From NCBI RefSeq assembly GCF_019665785.1, contig NZ_CP081149.1, positions 2,976,001 through 3,040,000 of the forward strand: a stretch of DNA of 64,000 bases. The letters run 5' to 3'. The translations under genes were made by a program, and so were the position numbers. Position 1 is the first letter of the stretch. Each line of letters begins with the position of its first letter. The notes under the pieces were generated by a model, which ran no database searches, had not been told where the DNA came from, and worked only from the letters and a program-made list of their open reading frames with translations. The stretch is from Deefgea piscis (GTDB lineage: Bacteria; Pseudomonadota; Gammaproteobacteria; Burkholderiales; Chitinibacteraceae). Positions 55,080 to 64,000 of the stretch are shown here, in pieces.

Positions 55080-56480
55080 TTACATCCCAAACAATTGCGC
55101 TAACTTCAGTCTAGCGCCTTCGTAGCTTTCTTGTTCGTGAATACCTTGTTGCAAAAAGGCTTCAAAACCGGGATGCCGACGTATCGCTTCATCGAGCACG
55201 GGGTCAGAGCCCGGCACATACGCGCCAACACTGATTAAATCGCGGCTACGCTGATAGCGGGCATACAAGTGCTTAAATTTACGTACTAAATCAAATTCAG
55301 GCTGGCTAATAATGTCGTGCATTACCCGTGAAATAGAGGCTTCGATATCAATCGCCGGATAGTGGCCCGATTCAGCCAATTGTCGTGATAAAACAAAGTG
55401 ACCATCTAAAATCGCGCGGGCATTGTCGGCGATGGGATCTTGCTGATCGTCCCCTTCGGACAAAACTGTATAAAAAGCCGTAATTGAGCCGCCGCCCTCA
55501 CGACCATTACCTGCCCGCTCGACCAATTGCGGTAAGCGCGCAAATACTGAAGGTGGATAACCTTTGGTGGCGGGGGGCTCGCCAATGGCCAAGGCGATTT
55601 CCCGCTGCGCCATCGCATAGCGCGTTAAGGAATCCATAATCAGCAGTACATTTTGCCCTTGATCGCGAAAATACTCAGCAATGCTGGTCGCGTAAGCGGC
55701 ACCATATAAACGCAGCAGCGGCGGCGTATCGGCAGGCGCAGCAACGACAACGCTACGCGCACGACCTTCGTCGCCAAGAATGTTCTCAATAAAATCTTTA
55801 ACTTCTCGGCCCCGCTCGCCAATTAAGCCAACAACGACGACATCGGCCTTGGTGTAACGCGCCATCATGCCAAGCAGCACCGATTTACCCACCCCAGAAC
55901 CAGCAAATAAACCCAAGCGTTGCCCACGCCCAACCGTCAGCATGGCATTGATGGCGCGTACGCCAACGTCCATCACTTGCTTGACTGGCTCTCGATCCAT
56001 GGGATTATACGGACGGGCAAATAAGGGCTGATAACTATCAAATTGCAGCGGCCCTTTGCCATCGAGTGGCCGCCCCAAACCATCTAAAATTCGATTGAGT
56101 AATCCCCATCCGACGGGCACTTGCCGGCCATGATCTTCAACGCGCCGCTGTGCCGTTCTGGGCTTGCCAAATTCGGGCTCCCAAGCAGAAAAGTCCTCCA
56201 GTGGAATCACTGCTGCACCGGGCTCAACGCCATACACTTCAGCAATTGGCATTAGAAATAGGCGGCTTTCTTGAAAGCCCACCACCACCGCTTCTACTGA
56301 ATGGCCATTGGGCGTCATCACTTGGCACGATGCGCCAATCGGCAGCCGCAAACCAACCGCTTCGAGCACCATGCCCGAAACGCGCGTTAAACGCCCACGC
56401 GGCTGCCATGGTCGAATCGCGGTAATGGCCGAACCGCAATCATTGAGATAGCTTTGAATTAATTGAATTGGCGCGCTCAT
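55080..56480 (-). CDS. fliI: Flagellar type III export ATPase FliI
   Basis: Hexameric ATPase of the flagellar export apparatus. 466 residues with Walker A AGSGVGKS at 193-200, [15 protein letters not shown], Walker [22 protein letters not shown], and the export-ATPase signature [17 protein letters not shown]. Located between fliH and fliJ with gaps of three and four bases. Confidence 0.97.
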   Translation of the reverse strand: MSAPIQLIQSYLNDCGSAITAIRPWQPRGRLTRVSGMVLEAVGLRLPIGASCQVMTPNGHSVEAVVVGFQESRLFLMPIAEVYGVEPGAAVIPLEDFSAWEPEFGKPRTAQRRVEDHGRQVPVGWGLLNRILDGLGRPLDGKGPLQFDSYQPLFARPYNPMDREPVKQVMDVGVRAINAMLTVGRGQRLGLFAGSGVGKSVLLGMMARYTKADVVVVGLIGERGREVKDFIENILGDEGRARSVVVAAPADTPPLLRLYGAAYATSIAEYFRDQGQNVLLIMDSLTRYAMAQREIALAIGEPPATKGYPPSVFARLPQLVERAGNGREGGGSITAFYTVLSEGDDQQDPIADNARAILDGHFVLSRQLAESGHYPAIDIEASISRVMHDIISQPEFDLVRKFKHLYARYQRSRDLISVGAYVPGSDPVLDEAIRRHPGFEAFLQQGIHEQESYEGARLKLAQLFGM

Positions 56481-56483
56481 GAA

Positions 56484-57347
56484 CTAAACGCGCTCAGCGT
56501 CGGCTGCAGGTGGCGGCGACAATGAATCAATGTTCGCCACGGATTCAAGATCAATAGCGACAGGCACTGGCGTTTCTAACGGCTGGACTGCGGATGCCGC
56601 CTGCGTTTCTTCTGCGGGGTATTGCCCCCAAGCTAAATCAGCTCGATCGCTACGTCTTAATACCCTAAGAATATTTTCCCAGCGCGATGCCAAAGAAAAA
56701 GCCAACTGCGTGGCCGGTGTTTCAATTTTGCAGCTGCCGCTCAATAAACTAGGATCTGCGACCAAACGCCAAACGTCATCAGGCAATTCGATTTGTAAGG
56801 AAGAGTGCAGGAGTTCAAAGTCGACGGGCGACAAAAATAAGCGCGATGGATGGGTCGCCGTTGGCATCATCGCCAAAGCCTCACGGATCGGCGCCAAGAG
56901 CTGCTGAGGGTGGTTCTGTAATTCGTCACAAATCATTTGTCTTGCTGCGAGCAAAGCCAAATCAAGTACCGATTCGGCCAATTGCGCTTCACCCTGCGCC
57001 AAGGTTTCAGTAATGTGGCCCAATAAAGTCAGCAATTGCTGCGTTTCAGCTTCGGCCGCCAAACGACCGGCCTCTAAGCCAGCTTGAAATCCCTCATGCT
57101 GAGCCTGCTGCTGAATAGCTTCAATTTCTTCGGCGGTAGGGAGCGGCAAGCTCGGTTCAACCGGTACGGCGGCTACCGGCTCCAATTGCGGCGCTTCAAC
57201 CTCCGGTGTCGGCGCTATCTCCTCGGGAATTTCAACGGCAAGAAGGGGGGGAACTGCCTTTGGCATATCGAGGAGTGAATTAAATTGCCAGAGCTGAAAC
57301 TCAGATAGCTCTTCGCGTGGAATCACGCGACGATGGGGTCCTGACAT
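56484..57347 (-). CDS. fliH: Flagellar assembly protein FliH
   Basis: 287-residue regulator that binds and restrains FliI. The N-terminal third is Pro/Glu-rich and variable; the middle holds the FliH helix (AQHEGFQAGLEAGRLAAEAETQ) with its G-x3-G repeats, and the C-terminal domain has the LALLAARQMICDELQ region and a VNP-like segment (LFLSPVDFELL). The last 60 residues extend beyond usual lengths. Start at 57347; eight bases after fliG. Confidence 0.9.
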   Translation of the reverse strand: MSGPHRRVIPREELSEFQLWQFNSLLDMPKAVPPLLAVEIPEEIAPTPEVEAPQLEPVAAVPVEPSLPLPTAEEIEAIQQQAQHEGFQAGLEAGRLAAEAETQQLLTLLGHITETLAQGEAQLAESVLDLALLAARQMICDELQNHPQQLLAPIREALAMMPTATHPSRLFLSPVDFELLHSSLQIELPDDVWRLVADPSLLSGSCKIETPATQLAFSLASRWENILRVLRRSDRADLAWGQYPAEETQAASAVQPLETPVPVAIDLESVANIDSLSPPPAADAERV

Positions 57348-57355
57348 GGTGCTCC

Positions 57356-58363
57356 TTAATCAACTAAGCCCTCGCCACCGCCGCCGCCCAATACAATTTG
57401 TCCTTCATCGGCCAGACGACGTACGATTTTAAGAATTTCTTTTTGCTCGCCTTCAACCTCAGAGAGCTTAACCGGCCCTTTTGCTTCCAGATCTTCACGC
57501 AACATTTCTGCCGCACGTTGCGACATATTTTTAAATATTTTTTCTCGTAATGCTTGGCTGGTGCCTTTGAGCGCGACCACCAAAGAATCAGACTGAATTT
57601 CACGCATCAAGAGCTGGATACCACGGTCATCAATATCCAACACGTTATCGAAGGTAAACATTTTATCTTGGATTTTTTGGGCTAGTTCAGGGTCATACTC
57701 GCGAATATTGGCAACTGCCGAGGTTTCGACTGCGCTGCCCATAAAGTTGAGCATATCGGCCGCCATTTGCACGCCGCCCATGGCGCTTTTTTTCAACTTG
57801 TCCGAGCCCGACAACAGCTGCGTTAAAACATCATTGAGCTCTTTTAATGCGGCCGGTTGTACGCCCTCAAGCGTGGCAATCCGCAGTAAAACATCATTGC
57901 GTAAACGTTCAACAAAATGCCCCATGATTTCAGAGGACTGATCTGGTTCAAGGTGCACCATAATGGTAGCAATAATCTGTGGATGCTCGTTTTTAATCAA
58001 CTCAGCCACCGCAACCGCATCCATCCATTTAAGCGATTCAATGCCGTTATTGTCATTGCCTTGTAAGATACGGTCGAGCAAATTAGCGGCTTTATCGGTG
58101 CCCAGAGCCTTGGTTAAGACCGAACGAATATATTCGTCGGCAGCGCCCAAATTAGCGCGGTTTTGCGTTGAGGCGATAAAATCCCCCAACACTTTGTCCA
58201 TATCTTCACGCTTTACTGCATTCATATTGGCCATGGCAAAGCCGAGTTTTTGGACTTCTTTTGGCCCTAAAAACTTAAAAATTTCAACCGCACAATCCTC
58301 ACCCAAAGACATTAATAATAAGGCACCACGATTGACGCCGTCTTCATTCATATTGGCTGCCAT
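57356..58363 (-). CDS. fliG: Flagellar motor switch protein FliG
   Basis: 335-residue rotor protein linking the MS ring to the switch and contacting the stator. It has the EHPQ motif (KNEHPQIIATIMVHL), the GGxxxAA-like middle domain and the C-terminal charged helix with the conserved Arg/Glu/Asp set (DDRGIQLLMREIQSDSLVVAL). Normal length and order after fliF. Confidence 0.96.
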   Translation of the reverse strand: MAANMNEDGVNRGALLLMSLGEDCAVEIFKFLGPKEVQKLGFAMANMNAVKREDMDKVLGDFIASTQNRANLGAADEYIRSVLTKALGTDKAANLLDRILQGNDNNGIESLKWMDAVAVAELIKNEHPQIIATIMVHLEPDQSSEIMGHFVERLRNDVLLRIATLEGVQPAALKELNDVLTQLLSGSDKLKKSAMGGVQMAADMLNFMGSAVETSAVANIREYDPELAQKIQDKMFTFDNVLDIDDRGIQLLMREIQSDSLVVALKGTSQALREKIFKNMSQRAAEMLREDLEAKGPVKLSEVEGEQKEILKIVRRLADEGQIVLGGGGGEGLVD

Positions 58364-58375
58364 CTAGATGCACTC

Positions 58376-60094
58376 CTAATTCATTTTATTCGGATCGGAT
58401 TTATCGGTATTAACCGCCATCCATTCACGCAAAATCGTAGCGACCATGCGCGGGTCATTTTTGGCCAATTCTTTGGCTTGTTGCAATAGGTCAGCAAAGG
58501 CAGACATTTTCTGCTGCTCGTCTTCGCTCTCACTACCCTGCCCTTTCGAATCTGGCGAGAAATGCTCACCAACAGGCATATCCCCTAAATCAAGCTCGGT
58601 GATACGAGCTTCTTCACGAGAACGCGTGATGTCTTTCATCAGCGGTCGAACGATAAAGAAGAGCAAATAAATGACCGCGACTAAAATCACCAGCGCTTTT
58701 AAGACGTCTGGGCCATTGCTTTGCACATAACTTAAAGCGCGATCTTGTAATGGTTTTTCTTCCAAAGGAATGGATTCAGCAAAAGCGGCATTCACCACAT
58801 TCACCGAGTCGCCACGCTCTTTGTTATACCCAATCGCTTCGCGCACCAGATTATTAATTTGTAGCATTTCTTGCGGTGTGAACGGCACATACGACAACTT
58901 ACCGTCTTTATCTTTGCCAGCCTTGTAATTGAGTACCACAGCGGCAGACAGTCGCTTAATAGACCCCACCGACTGCTTCACATGCTGAATGGTTTTATCC
59001 ACTTCATAATTAGTGGTCGCTTCTTTGCGCGAATTACTTTGCGTTGCCGGCAATATCGCACTTGCACCAGAAGCAATCGGTGCCGTAATCGGCGCTAATG
59101 CAGCGCCTGGCGGCTGATTAGATAATGCGCCCGGTACACCCATCGCCATCTCTTCGCTCGATTTACCAGCTTGCTCCAATGATTGCAAACTACGAATCGC
59201 AGCGGCATTCGGCGGTGAGTTCGGGCGATATGTTTCTGAAGTTTGTTCTATTTCAGAGAAATCGAGTTGCGCCGTTACCTCGGCGCGAACATTCCCTTTA
59301 CCCACAATTGGCGCCAAAATCGTTTCCAGTCGCTCAACAAAGCCTCTTTCAACGGTATTGACATACTGCAGCTGGCGCTGATCTAAGGTGCCCTTATTAA
59401 GGTCTGCTGAACGTGACAATAAATTGCCATCTTGATCGACCACCGTCACATTGGTCACCGGCATACCGGGAATACTGGATGACACTAAATGGATAATGCC
59501 GGCGACTTGCCCACCATCGAGAACGCGCCCAGGATGCAAGGTCAGCACAATCGACGCCGACGGTTTTTGCTGATCGCGCAAAAATACGGTTTGCTTTGGC
59601 GTTGCCAAATGCACACGGGCTTTTTCTACTGAAGAGATACTTTCAATCGAGCGAACTAACTCACCTTCAATCGCGCGTTGATAATTGACTTGCTCAGTAA
59701 ACTGAGAAACACCAAATTTTTGGTTATCGATAAGCTCAAAACCGGTATTGGCCGCTTTAGGTAAACCTTGCGCCGCAAGTTTGAGCCGGACATCGTAGAT
59801 TCTTTCCGCCGGAACTGAAATCATTCCAGCATCGAGCTTGTAGGGGATATTGAGCTGCTGCAAAGACTGGACGACTGCGCCACCATCTTTATCAGGTAAA
59901 TTGGTAAATAAGATGCGATAGGCTGGTTCACGTGACCACAGTAATGAACCAACCACCCCAGCAACAATAATGGCCACCATCACCATGGCCAACATTTTAC
60001 GCCCAGCAGGCATCTCGCTGAAGCGCTGACGCAGCCCACCGAAATTTCCTGCCCTAACTATGGTGTTATCTGTCGCGACGCCCGCTTCTGCCAT
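58376..60094 (-). CDS. fliF: Flagellar MS-ring protein FliF
   Basis: 572-residue inner-membrane ring protein. Membrane segments at about residues 33-54 (MLAMVMVAIIVAGVVGSLLW) and near residue 470 (VLKALVILVAVIYLLFFIVR) flank the periplasmic ring-building domains; the cytoplasmic C-terminus (ADLLQQAKELAKNDPRMVA) binds FliG. Order fliE-fliF-fliG is as in other beta- and gammaproteobacteria. Confidence 0.96.
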   Translation of the reverse strand: MAEAGVATDNTIVRAGNFGGLRQRFSEMPAGRKMLAMVMVAIIVAGVVGSLLWSREPAYRILFTNLPDKDGGAVVQSLQQLNIPYKLDAGMISVPAERIYDVRLKLAAQGLPKAANTGFELIDNQKFGVSQFTEQVNYQRAIEGELVRSIESISSVEKARVHLATPKQTVFLRDQQKPSASIVLTLHPGRVLDGGQVAGIIHLVSSSIPGMPVTNVTVVDQDGNLLSRSADLNKGTLDQRQLQYVNTVERGFVERLETILAPIVGKGNVRAEVTAQLDFSEIEQTSETYRPNSPPNAAAIRSLQSLEQAGKSSEEMAMGVPGALSNQPPGAALAPITAPIASGASAILPATQSNSRKEATTNYEVDKTIQHVKQSVGSIKRLSAAVVLNYKAGKDKDGKLSYVPFTPQEMLQINNLVREAIGYNKERGDSVNVVNAAFAESIPLEEKPLQDRALSYVQSNGPDVLKALVILVAVIYLLFFIVRPLMKDITRSREEARITELDLGDMPVGEHFSPDSKGQGSESEDEQQKMSAFADLLQQAKELAKNDPRMVATILREWMAVNTDKSDPNKMN

Positions 60095-60121
60095 ACCTTA
60101 CCGATTTTCAAGGTGTCAGGT

Positions 60122-60442
60122 TTATACCTGCATATTCATCACTTCTTGATAGGCAGTCACTAACTTATTGCGTACTTGCACCATGGTTTGAAAACTCAAA
60201 CTGGCTTTTTGCAATGAAACCATCACATCTTGTAAATTCGCGTCCGAATCGCCCGACTGAAAAGCCGCTTGTTGAGCTTGTGCGCCTTGCGAGACTTGGT
60301 TCACTTGGTCGATGGATTGTTTTAGTAACTCGGCAAAATCAGGCGCCCCTGCTTCAGCTGCTTTCGCTACTGGCTGACCAGATGCTAAAGCAGACATCGA
60401 CCTTAATTCGCCGAGAACCTGATCTATTCCTTGCACGCTCAT
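60122..60442 (-). CDS. fliE: Flagellar hook-basal body protein FliE
   Basis: 106-residue protein joining the MS ring to the rod. The C-terminal part DVMVSLQKASLSFQTMVQVR and NKLVTAYQEVMNMQV is the FliE signature. Its start lies about 50 bases after a sigma54-type promoter; AAGGATAGG gives the ribosome binding site. First gene of fliEFGHIJ. Confidence 0.95.
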   Translation of the reverse strand: MSVQGIDQVLGELRSMSALASGQPVAKAAEAGAPDFAELLKQSIDQVNQVSQGAQAQQAAFQSGDSDANLQDVMVSLQKASLSFQTMVQVRNKLVTAYQEVMNMQV

Positions 60443-60492
60443 AACTACCTATCCTTCTTGGCAAAATTGTAGGGGCGCATGGCGATGGCGGC

Positions 60493-60510
60493 AAGCAAAT
60501 ACTGCGCCTT
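60493..60510 (-). promoter_or_regulatory. Sigma54 promoter of the fliE operon
   Basis: The minus strand reads AAGGCGCAGTATTTGCTT: GG and GC are separated by ten bases, and the parts fit TGGCAC-N5-TTGC with two changes. It lies in the 74 bases between the activator gene and fliE, as expected for class III-type control by that activator. Confidence 0.75.
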
Positions 60511-60516
60511 GTCGCA

Positions 60517-61884
60517 TCAAATTGGTAAATTTCCGTCTTGTTCACGGTATTGTGCCAATTTATAGCGCAAAGTTCGCTCGCTCATCCCCAGTTTCTCAGC
60601 AGCGGCTTTCCTCACCCCTTGCGTTGACTTCAATGCTTCAAGAATTAGATTTTTTTCCATGTCTTTAATATTGCCAGAGGCGGTATTGATTTCGGCTGTA
60701 TTGATTTCGGCTGTATTGATTTCGGCTGTCTGGCAATCGCTCAAACTAGCGGCAGTATTTGCCGCATCCGATGGCAAGTACAGATGCTCGACGGCAATTT
60801 CATCCCCTGGCGCTAAAATTAAAGCCCGCTGAATCACATTATCTAACTCACGAATATTCCCCAACCAGCGATGCGCTTTAAGCGCCTGCTCTGCTGCTGG
60901 CGTCAAATTTGGCAACCGTCGCTGGTAAGCAACTGAATACGTAGAAAGCATAGATCGTGCCAAAGGGATTAAGTCTTCCAAGCGTTCGCGCAGCGCTGGA
61001 ATACGCAAAGGAAATACATTCAAACGATAAAATAAATCTTCGCGAAAACGCCCGGCTTTAACCTCAAGGCTTAAATCACGATTGCTGGTGGCCAAGATAC
61101 GAATATTCAAGCTAATCGATTTCACGCCACCAACGCGCTCCAATTCTCGCTCTTGTAATACACGCAGTAATTTGGCCTGCAAAGCCAACGGCATTTCGGT
61201 GACTTCATCGAGCAATAAAGTACCGCCTTGCGCCTGTTCAAATTTACCGATGTGATGACTTGCCGCCCCAGTAAAGGCGCCCTTTTCATGACCAAACAAG
61301 GTTGACTCAAGTAATTGCTCAGGAATTGCGGCGCAATTAATCGCTACAAACGGTTTATTCGCCCGAGGGCTGTGACGATGAATGTACCGAGCCATGACTT
61401 CTTTGCCGACCCCAGACTCCCCAGTCAACATAATCGAAGCATCAGCCATCGCAGCTCGGCGAGCAATCGCCATTAACTGACGCATTGCCGGCGCATCGGC
61501 CAAAACATCATCCCCTTCCATATCGGGTAGGCGATATTTTTCTACTTGCGCCAACAATAAATCCGGCTCAAAAGGTTTGGGCAAATAATGACAAGCGCCG
61601 GCATGCAGCGCGGAGACCGCGCGATCAATGACGCCGTAAGCCGTCATCAACATCACGGGCAACCAAGGATATTGCGCTTTGATTTCTTTCAGAAGGGTAT
61701 CGCCATCCATCGGCTGCATTTGCACGTCGGAAATAACCATACCGACCCGATGTATTTTTAATAACTCTAAAGCCGCCAAACCATCCTCGGCGGCCAAGGC
61801 TGGGTATCCTCCCAATTCAAGCGTATCAAGCAATGCCTCTCGCAGGGCATCATCATCTTCTACAATTAATACCGGTAAAGCCAT
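60517..61884 (-). CDS. flrC: Sigma54-dependent flagellar response regulator (FlrC/FleR type)
   Basis: 455-residue activator. An N-terminal receiver domain has the acidic pocket D10/D11 and the phospho-acceptor D53. The AAA+ domain has Walker A GESGVGKE and the sigma54 contact loop GAFTGA, then LLLDEVTEM and the arginine-finger region. A C-terminal Fis-type helix-turn-helix (GVRKAAAEKLGMSERTLRYKL) binds DNA. The linker before it has TAEIN three times in a row. AAGGAAGGAC precedes the ATG, 11 bases after cheB. It most likely drives the sigma54 promoter just downstream. A cognate FleS/FlrB kinase gene is not adjacent. Confidence 0.9.
   Translation of the reverse strand: MALPVLIVEDDDALREALLDTLELGGYPALAAEDGLAALELLKIHRVGMVISDVQMQPMDGDTLLKEIKAQYPWLPVMLMTAYGVIDRAVSALHAGACHYLPKPFEPDLLLAQVEKYRLPDMEGDDVLADAPAMRQLMAIARRAAMADASIMLTGESGVGKEVMARYIHRHSPRANKPFVAINCAAIPEQLLESTLFGHEKGAFTGAASHHIGKFEQAQGGTLLLDEVTEMPLALQAKLLRVLQERELERVGGVKSISLNIRILATSNRDLSLEVKAGRFREDLFYRLNVFPLRIPALRERLEDLIPLARSMLSTYSVAYQRRLPNLTPAAEQALKAHRWLGNIRELDNVIQRALILAPGDEIAVEHLYLPSDAANTAASLSDCQTAEINTAEINTAEINTASGNIKDMEKNLILEALKSTQGVRKAAAEKLGMSERTLRYKLAQYREQDGNLPI
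60683..60727. repeat. Three perfect 15-bp tandem repeats
   Basis: The unit GTATTGATTTCGGCT occurs three times in a row inside the activator gene, adding TAEIN units to the linker before the DNA-binding domain. Unit length is a multiple of three, so copy-number change keeps the frame. Confidence 0.95.
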
Positions 61885-61895
61885 GTCCTTCCTTT

Positions 61896-62978
61896 TTAAA
61901 TCCTAAGTGCCCTGCCACCATTGCTCGCCAACCATGACAATACTTTGTGCGCCATATCTTTCAAACTGACAATTTCATTCACTCCGCCCACCGCAATGGC
62001 TTCTTTTGGCATACCAAAGACCACGCAACTGGCTTCATCTTGCGCAAAGTTATGCGCGCCCGCTTCCCGCATTTCTAGCATGCCAACCGCACCGTCTTTG
62101 CCCATGCCGGTCAAAATAACGCCGATTGAATTACGGCCGGCCACATTGGCGGCCGATCTAAATAAAACATCTACCGAAGGTCGATGTCGATTAACCGGCG
62201 GCGCTTGAGACAGCTCACAGACATAATTTGCACCGGATATGCCCAGCAAAAGATGCGAGTGCCCTGGCGCAATATAGGCATGCCCCGGCAAAATACGTTC
62301 GCCATGCTCCGCTTCTTTTACCGTAATTCGGCACAGCGTGTCTAAACGATTGGCAAAAGATTTGGTAAACATCTCAGGCATATGCTGTGCAATCAAGATT
62401 CCCGGCGCATCAGGAGGCATCGGCACGAGGAACTCTTTTAATGCTTCTGTTCCACCGGTTGAAGCGCCAACAATAATTAATTTTTCTGACTTCATCAGCG
62501 GTCTTACCGTTTTGGATAAGACCGCATCTGCAGTGTAATTCACCGCCATATGCGGCTGTGATAATGCACTTACTTTCGCCTTTGCCGCCATGCGAATTTT
62601 CTCTCTAATTTCTTCTGCGTAATCTTGAATGCCTTGCGCAATATTTAATTTTGGCTTGGCGATAATATCCACAGCACCTAATTCAAGCGCCCTTAATGCC
62701 ACTTCTGAGCCCTTCTCAGTCAAAGAAGAAATCATCAGTACCGGCGTTGGTTTTAAGCGCATTAAACGAGCCAAAAAATCTAAACCATCCATTTTCGGCA
62801 TTTCTACGTCCAGTGTAATAACATCTGGATTGAGTTCCCTAATTTTTTCTCGTGCAATCAGTGGATCAGGAGCCGCTGCAACACATTCCATATCTGGAGC
62901 AGTATCAATCACTTCTTTCAGTAGACTGCGCATCAATGCAGAATCATCAACGACAATTACTTTGATTTTTTGCCCCAT
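61896..62978 (-). CDS. cheB: Chemotaxis protein-glutamate methylesterase CheB
   Basis: Removes methyl groups from chemoreceptors during adaptation. Receiver domain with D11/D12 and phospho-site D57, linker to about residue 150, then the methylesterase domain with the catalytic Ser in GASTGG, His in AQHMPE and Asp in GMGKDG. 360 residues; GGGAGG before the ATG. It is followed by the sigma54 activator gene. Confidence 0.96.
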   Translation of the reverse strand: MGQKIKVIVVDDSALMRSLLKEVIDTAPDMECVAAAPDPLIAREKIRELNPDVITLDVEMPKMDGLDFLARLMRLKPTPVLMISSLTEKGSEVALRALELGAVDIIAKPKLNIAQGIQDYAEEIREKIRMAAKAKVSALSQPHMAVNYTADAVLSKTVRPLMKSEKLIIVGASTGGTEALKEFLVPMPPDAPGILIAQHMPEMFTKSFANRLDTLCRITVKEAEHGERILPGHAYIAPGHSHLLLGISGANYVCELSQAPPVNRHRPSVDVLFRSAANVAGRNSIGVILTGMGKDGAVGMLEMREAGAHNFAQDEASCVVFGMPKEAIAVGGVNEIVSLKDMAHKVLSWLASNGGRALRI

Positions 62979-63104
62979 TACGGCCTCCCTAGCGCATTGA
63001 GTTCAGTACTCGTACAAGTTTTATGTCATGCGCTCAAGTAACAAGCAAGCGCATAAAGTACTTGGATGCGAGATAACGATGCAAGAAAAATAATTCTTTA
63101 AGGC

Positions 63105-63719
63105 TTAAGTAAACAACTCAATATCACCACCATCATCAATATGTGTCAAACGAGCGCCATAGCTTTTTTCTCGCTCTACAATCGTATTGTTATGAACTTC
63201 TTTTAATTTCCGAATTAAAACGCGGCCTGTTTGAGCAAAAAAATAAACTTTGCGTGGATATATATCCAACAAATCCTCAGCCACAATTGGAATTCGCTCT
63301 AAAGATAAAAAACTTTTTACAAACTCCGAGTTTTTTAGCCCCACATTAGAAACAGTAAAGCCACGTAACACATTACCACCACCAAATACCTTGGCCTCTA
63401 GCCGCGTTTTTTTGGCACCTTGCTTAAGCAATTGATTAATTAAAATCTCCATGGCATATGTGCCATAGCGAGTGGACAAACCATTCACAGTCGCCATCGA
63501 TTCTGCGGACTCAGGCAGCATAAAATGATTCATACCGCCAATCCCGGTTACTGGATCACGAATACAAGCGGCAACACAAGAACCCAACACCGTCACCAGC
63601 AACATATCACGACCAGTAACATAATATTCACCCGGTAATATTTTTGCCGCTTCAATATCAAAGTTTTTATCAAAATACAGTGTGGGCGCCAAAACCTCTT
63701 CATAAAGGTGAGTGGACAT
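63105..63719 (-). CDS. cheD: Chemoreceptor glutamine deamidase CheD
   Basis: 204 residues from the ATG at 63719, which overlaps the cheR stop (TAATG). CheD deamidates glutamines of chemoreceptors. The catalytic Cys and His lie in LGSCVAACIRDP and GGMNHFMLP; FGGGNVL is also conserved. Longer upstream readings would lie in cheR. A 126-base gap separates it from cheB. Confidence 0.95.
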   Translation of the reverse strand: MSTHLYEEVLAPTLYFDKNFDIEAAKILPGEYYVTGRDMLLVTVLGSCVAACIRDPVTGIGGMNHFMLPESAESMATVNGLSTRYGTYAMEILINQLLKQGAKKTRLEAKVFGGGNVLRGFTVSNVGLKNSEFVKSFLSLERIPIVAEDLLDIYPRKVYFFAQTGRVLIRKLKEVHNNTIVEREKSYGARLTHIDDGGDIELFT

Positions 63720-64000
63720 TAGCGGTGTCCCCATTGTGAAATCGCATGCTCTGTTAAGCGATACGTGGTTTTTCCACAAGAAGCATAATAATCAGATAAA
63801 AATTGTAAATTTTCAGAATGACCAACATAAAGATGACCTTCTGGTTTTAACAAATGCCCCATTTTCTCTAAAATGACTTTTTGTGTTGGCCGATCAAAAT
63901 AAATCATCACATTCCGACAAAAAATCGCATCAAAACGTCCCTGCAAGGGCCAGGTGTCATTTAATAAATTAATTTGCTGAAATTCGAGTAATTCACGCAA
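63719..64000 (-). CDS. cheR: Chemotaxis methyltransferase CheR, C-terminal part
   Basis: The last 93 codons of a gene that continues beyond the window. FDAIFCRNVMIYFDRPTQKV, GHLLKPEGHLYVGHSENL and the tyrosine-rich end are the SAM-domain core of CheR, which methylates chemoreceptors. Its stop overlaps the cheD start, so methylation and deamidation proteins are made together. The true start lies outside the window. Confidence 0.93.
   Translation of the reverse strand: MRELLEFQQINLLNDTWPLQGRFDAIFCRNVMIYFDRPTQKVILEKMGHLLKPEGHLYVGHSENLQFLSDYYASCGKTTYRLTEHAISQWGHR

Noticed and set aside
60683..60727. CRISPR-like array
   Set aside because: Contiguous 15-bp tandem units without spacers inside a coding gene.

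Overview
The window looks like chromosomal DNA of a betaproteobacterium. The complete CysE-IscR-Isc block, a betaproteobacterial-type proteasome homologue, the rsmI | lpoA-yraN-diaA-dolP block and the flagellar/chemotaxis cluster together suggest the order Neisseriales (Chromobacteriaceae/Chitinibacteraceae type). This is inferred from gene content and protein similarity remembered from these families; no database search was possible. Almost everything is ordinary core genome. No prophage, integrase, transposase or CRISPR array is visible.

Layout. 1-686: a partial unrecognised gene running off the left edge. 1.1-8.6 kb: sulfur and Fe-S assembly (cysE, iscR, iscS, iscU, iscA, hscB, hscA, fdx, iscX), controlled by a double IscR-type palindrome; its spacers are unusually full of repeats. 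8.8-18.2 kb: a degenerate HD-GYP protein, an EF-hand protein, a DUF2322-like protein, a MipA-like porin, RhlE helicase, PrmB, a diguanylate cyclase, RecQ and a universal stress protein. 18.2-26.8 kb: an APH-fold kinase, an ABC exporter pair divergent from a TesA-type esterase, then dolP-diaA-yraN-lpoA divergent from rsmI. 26.8-31.8 kb: tRNA-Leu(CAA), a chemoreceptor, and a Tat-exported PhoX-type phosphatase with Pho boxes. 31.9-37 kb: sulfite reductase with its DUF934 partner, and PepN. 37-43 kb: small unknowns, an EamA transporter, a TIGR03790-type exported protein, and the divergent selenium pair mnmH/selD. 43.5-54.6 kb: Hsp33, the proteasome homologue, PncC, oligoribonuclease, an M48 protease, PCD, RsgA, a kinase-like protein, a DUF2062 protein, RelA, pyruvate kinase and tRNA-Arg(CCT). 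54.6-64 kb: one minus-strand motility block, in transcription order cheR-cheD-cheB-sigma54 activator-fliE-fliF-fliG-fliH-fliI-fliJ, with a sigma54 promoter in front of fliE.

The most interesting material is between the genes. (1) A ~226-bp dispersed element (A; 8078-8303 and 43186-43413) keeps at least two stems through paired compensatory changes, so it looks like a folded RNA or structured mobile repeat. (2) A second family (B; near 8.6, 13.1 and 49.9 kb) has imperfect terminal inverted repeats and behaves like a MITE; its copies touch gene ends and create a false upstream start for prmB. (3) An IscR-like core site lies upstream of cysE, suggesting shared control of cysteine supply and Fe-S assembly. 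(4) G-rich/C-rich inverted repeats fill three consecutive isc spacers, and one arm takes the place of the hscB ribosome binding site. Among proteins, the orphan Ntn-hydrolase (proteasome homologue) and two enzyme folds lacking key catalytic residues merit attention.
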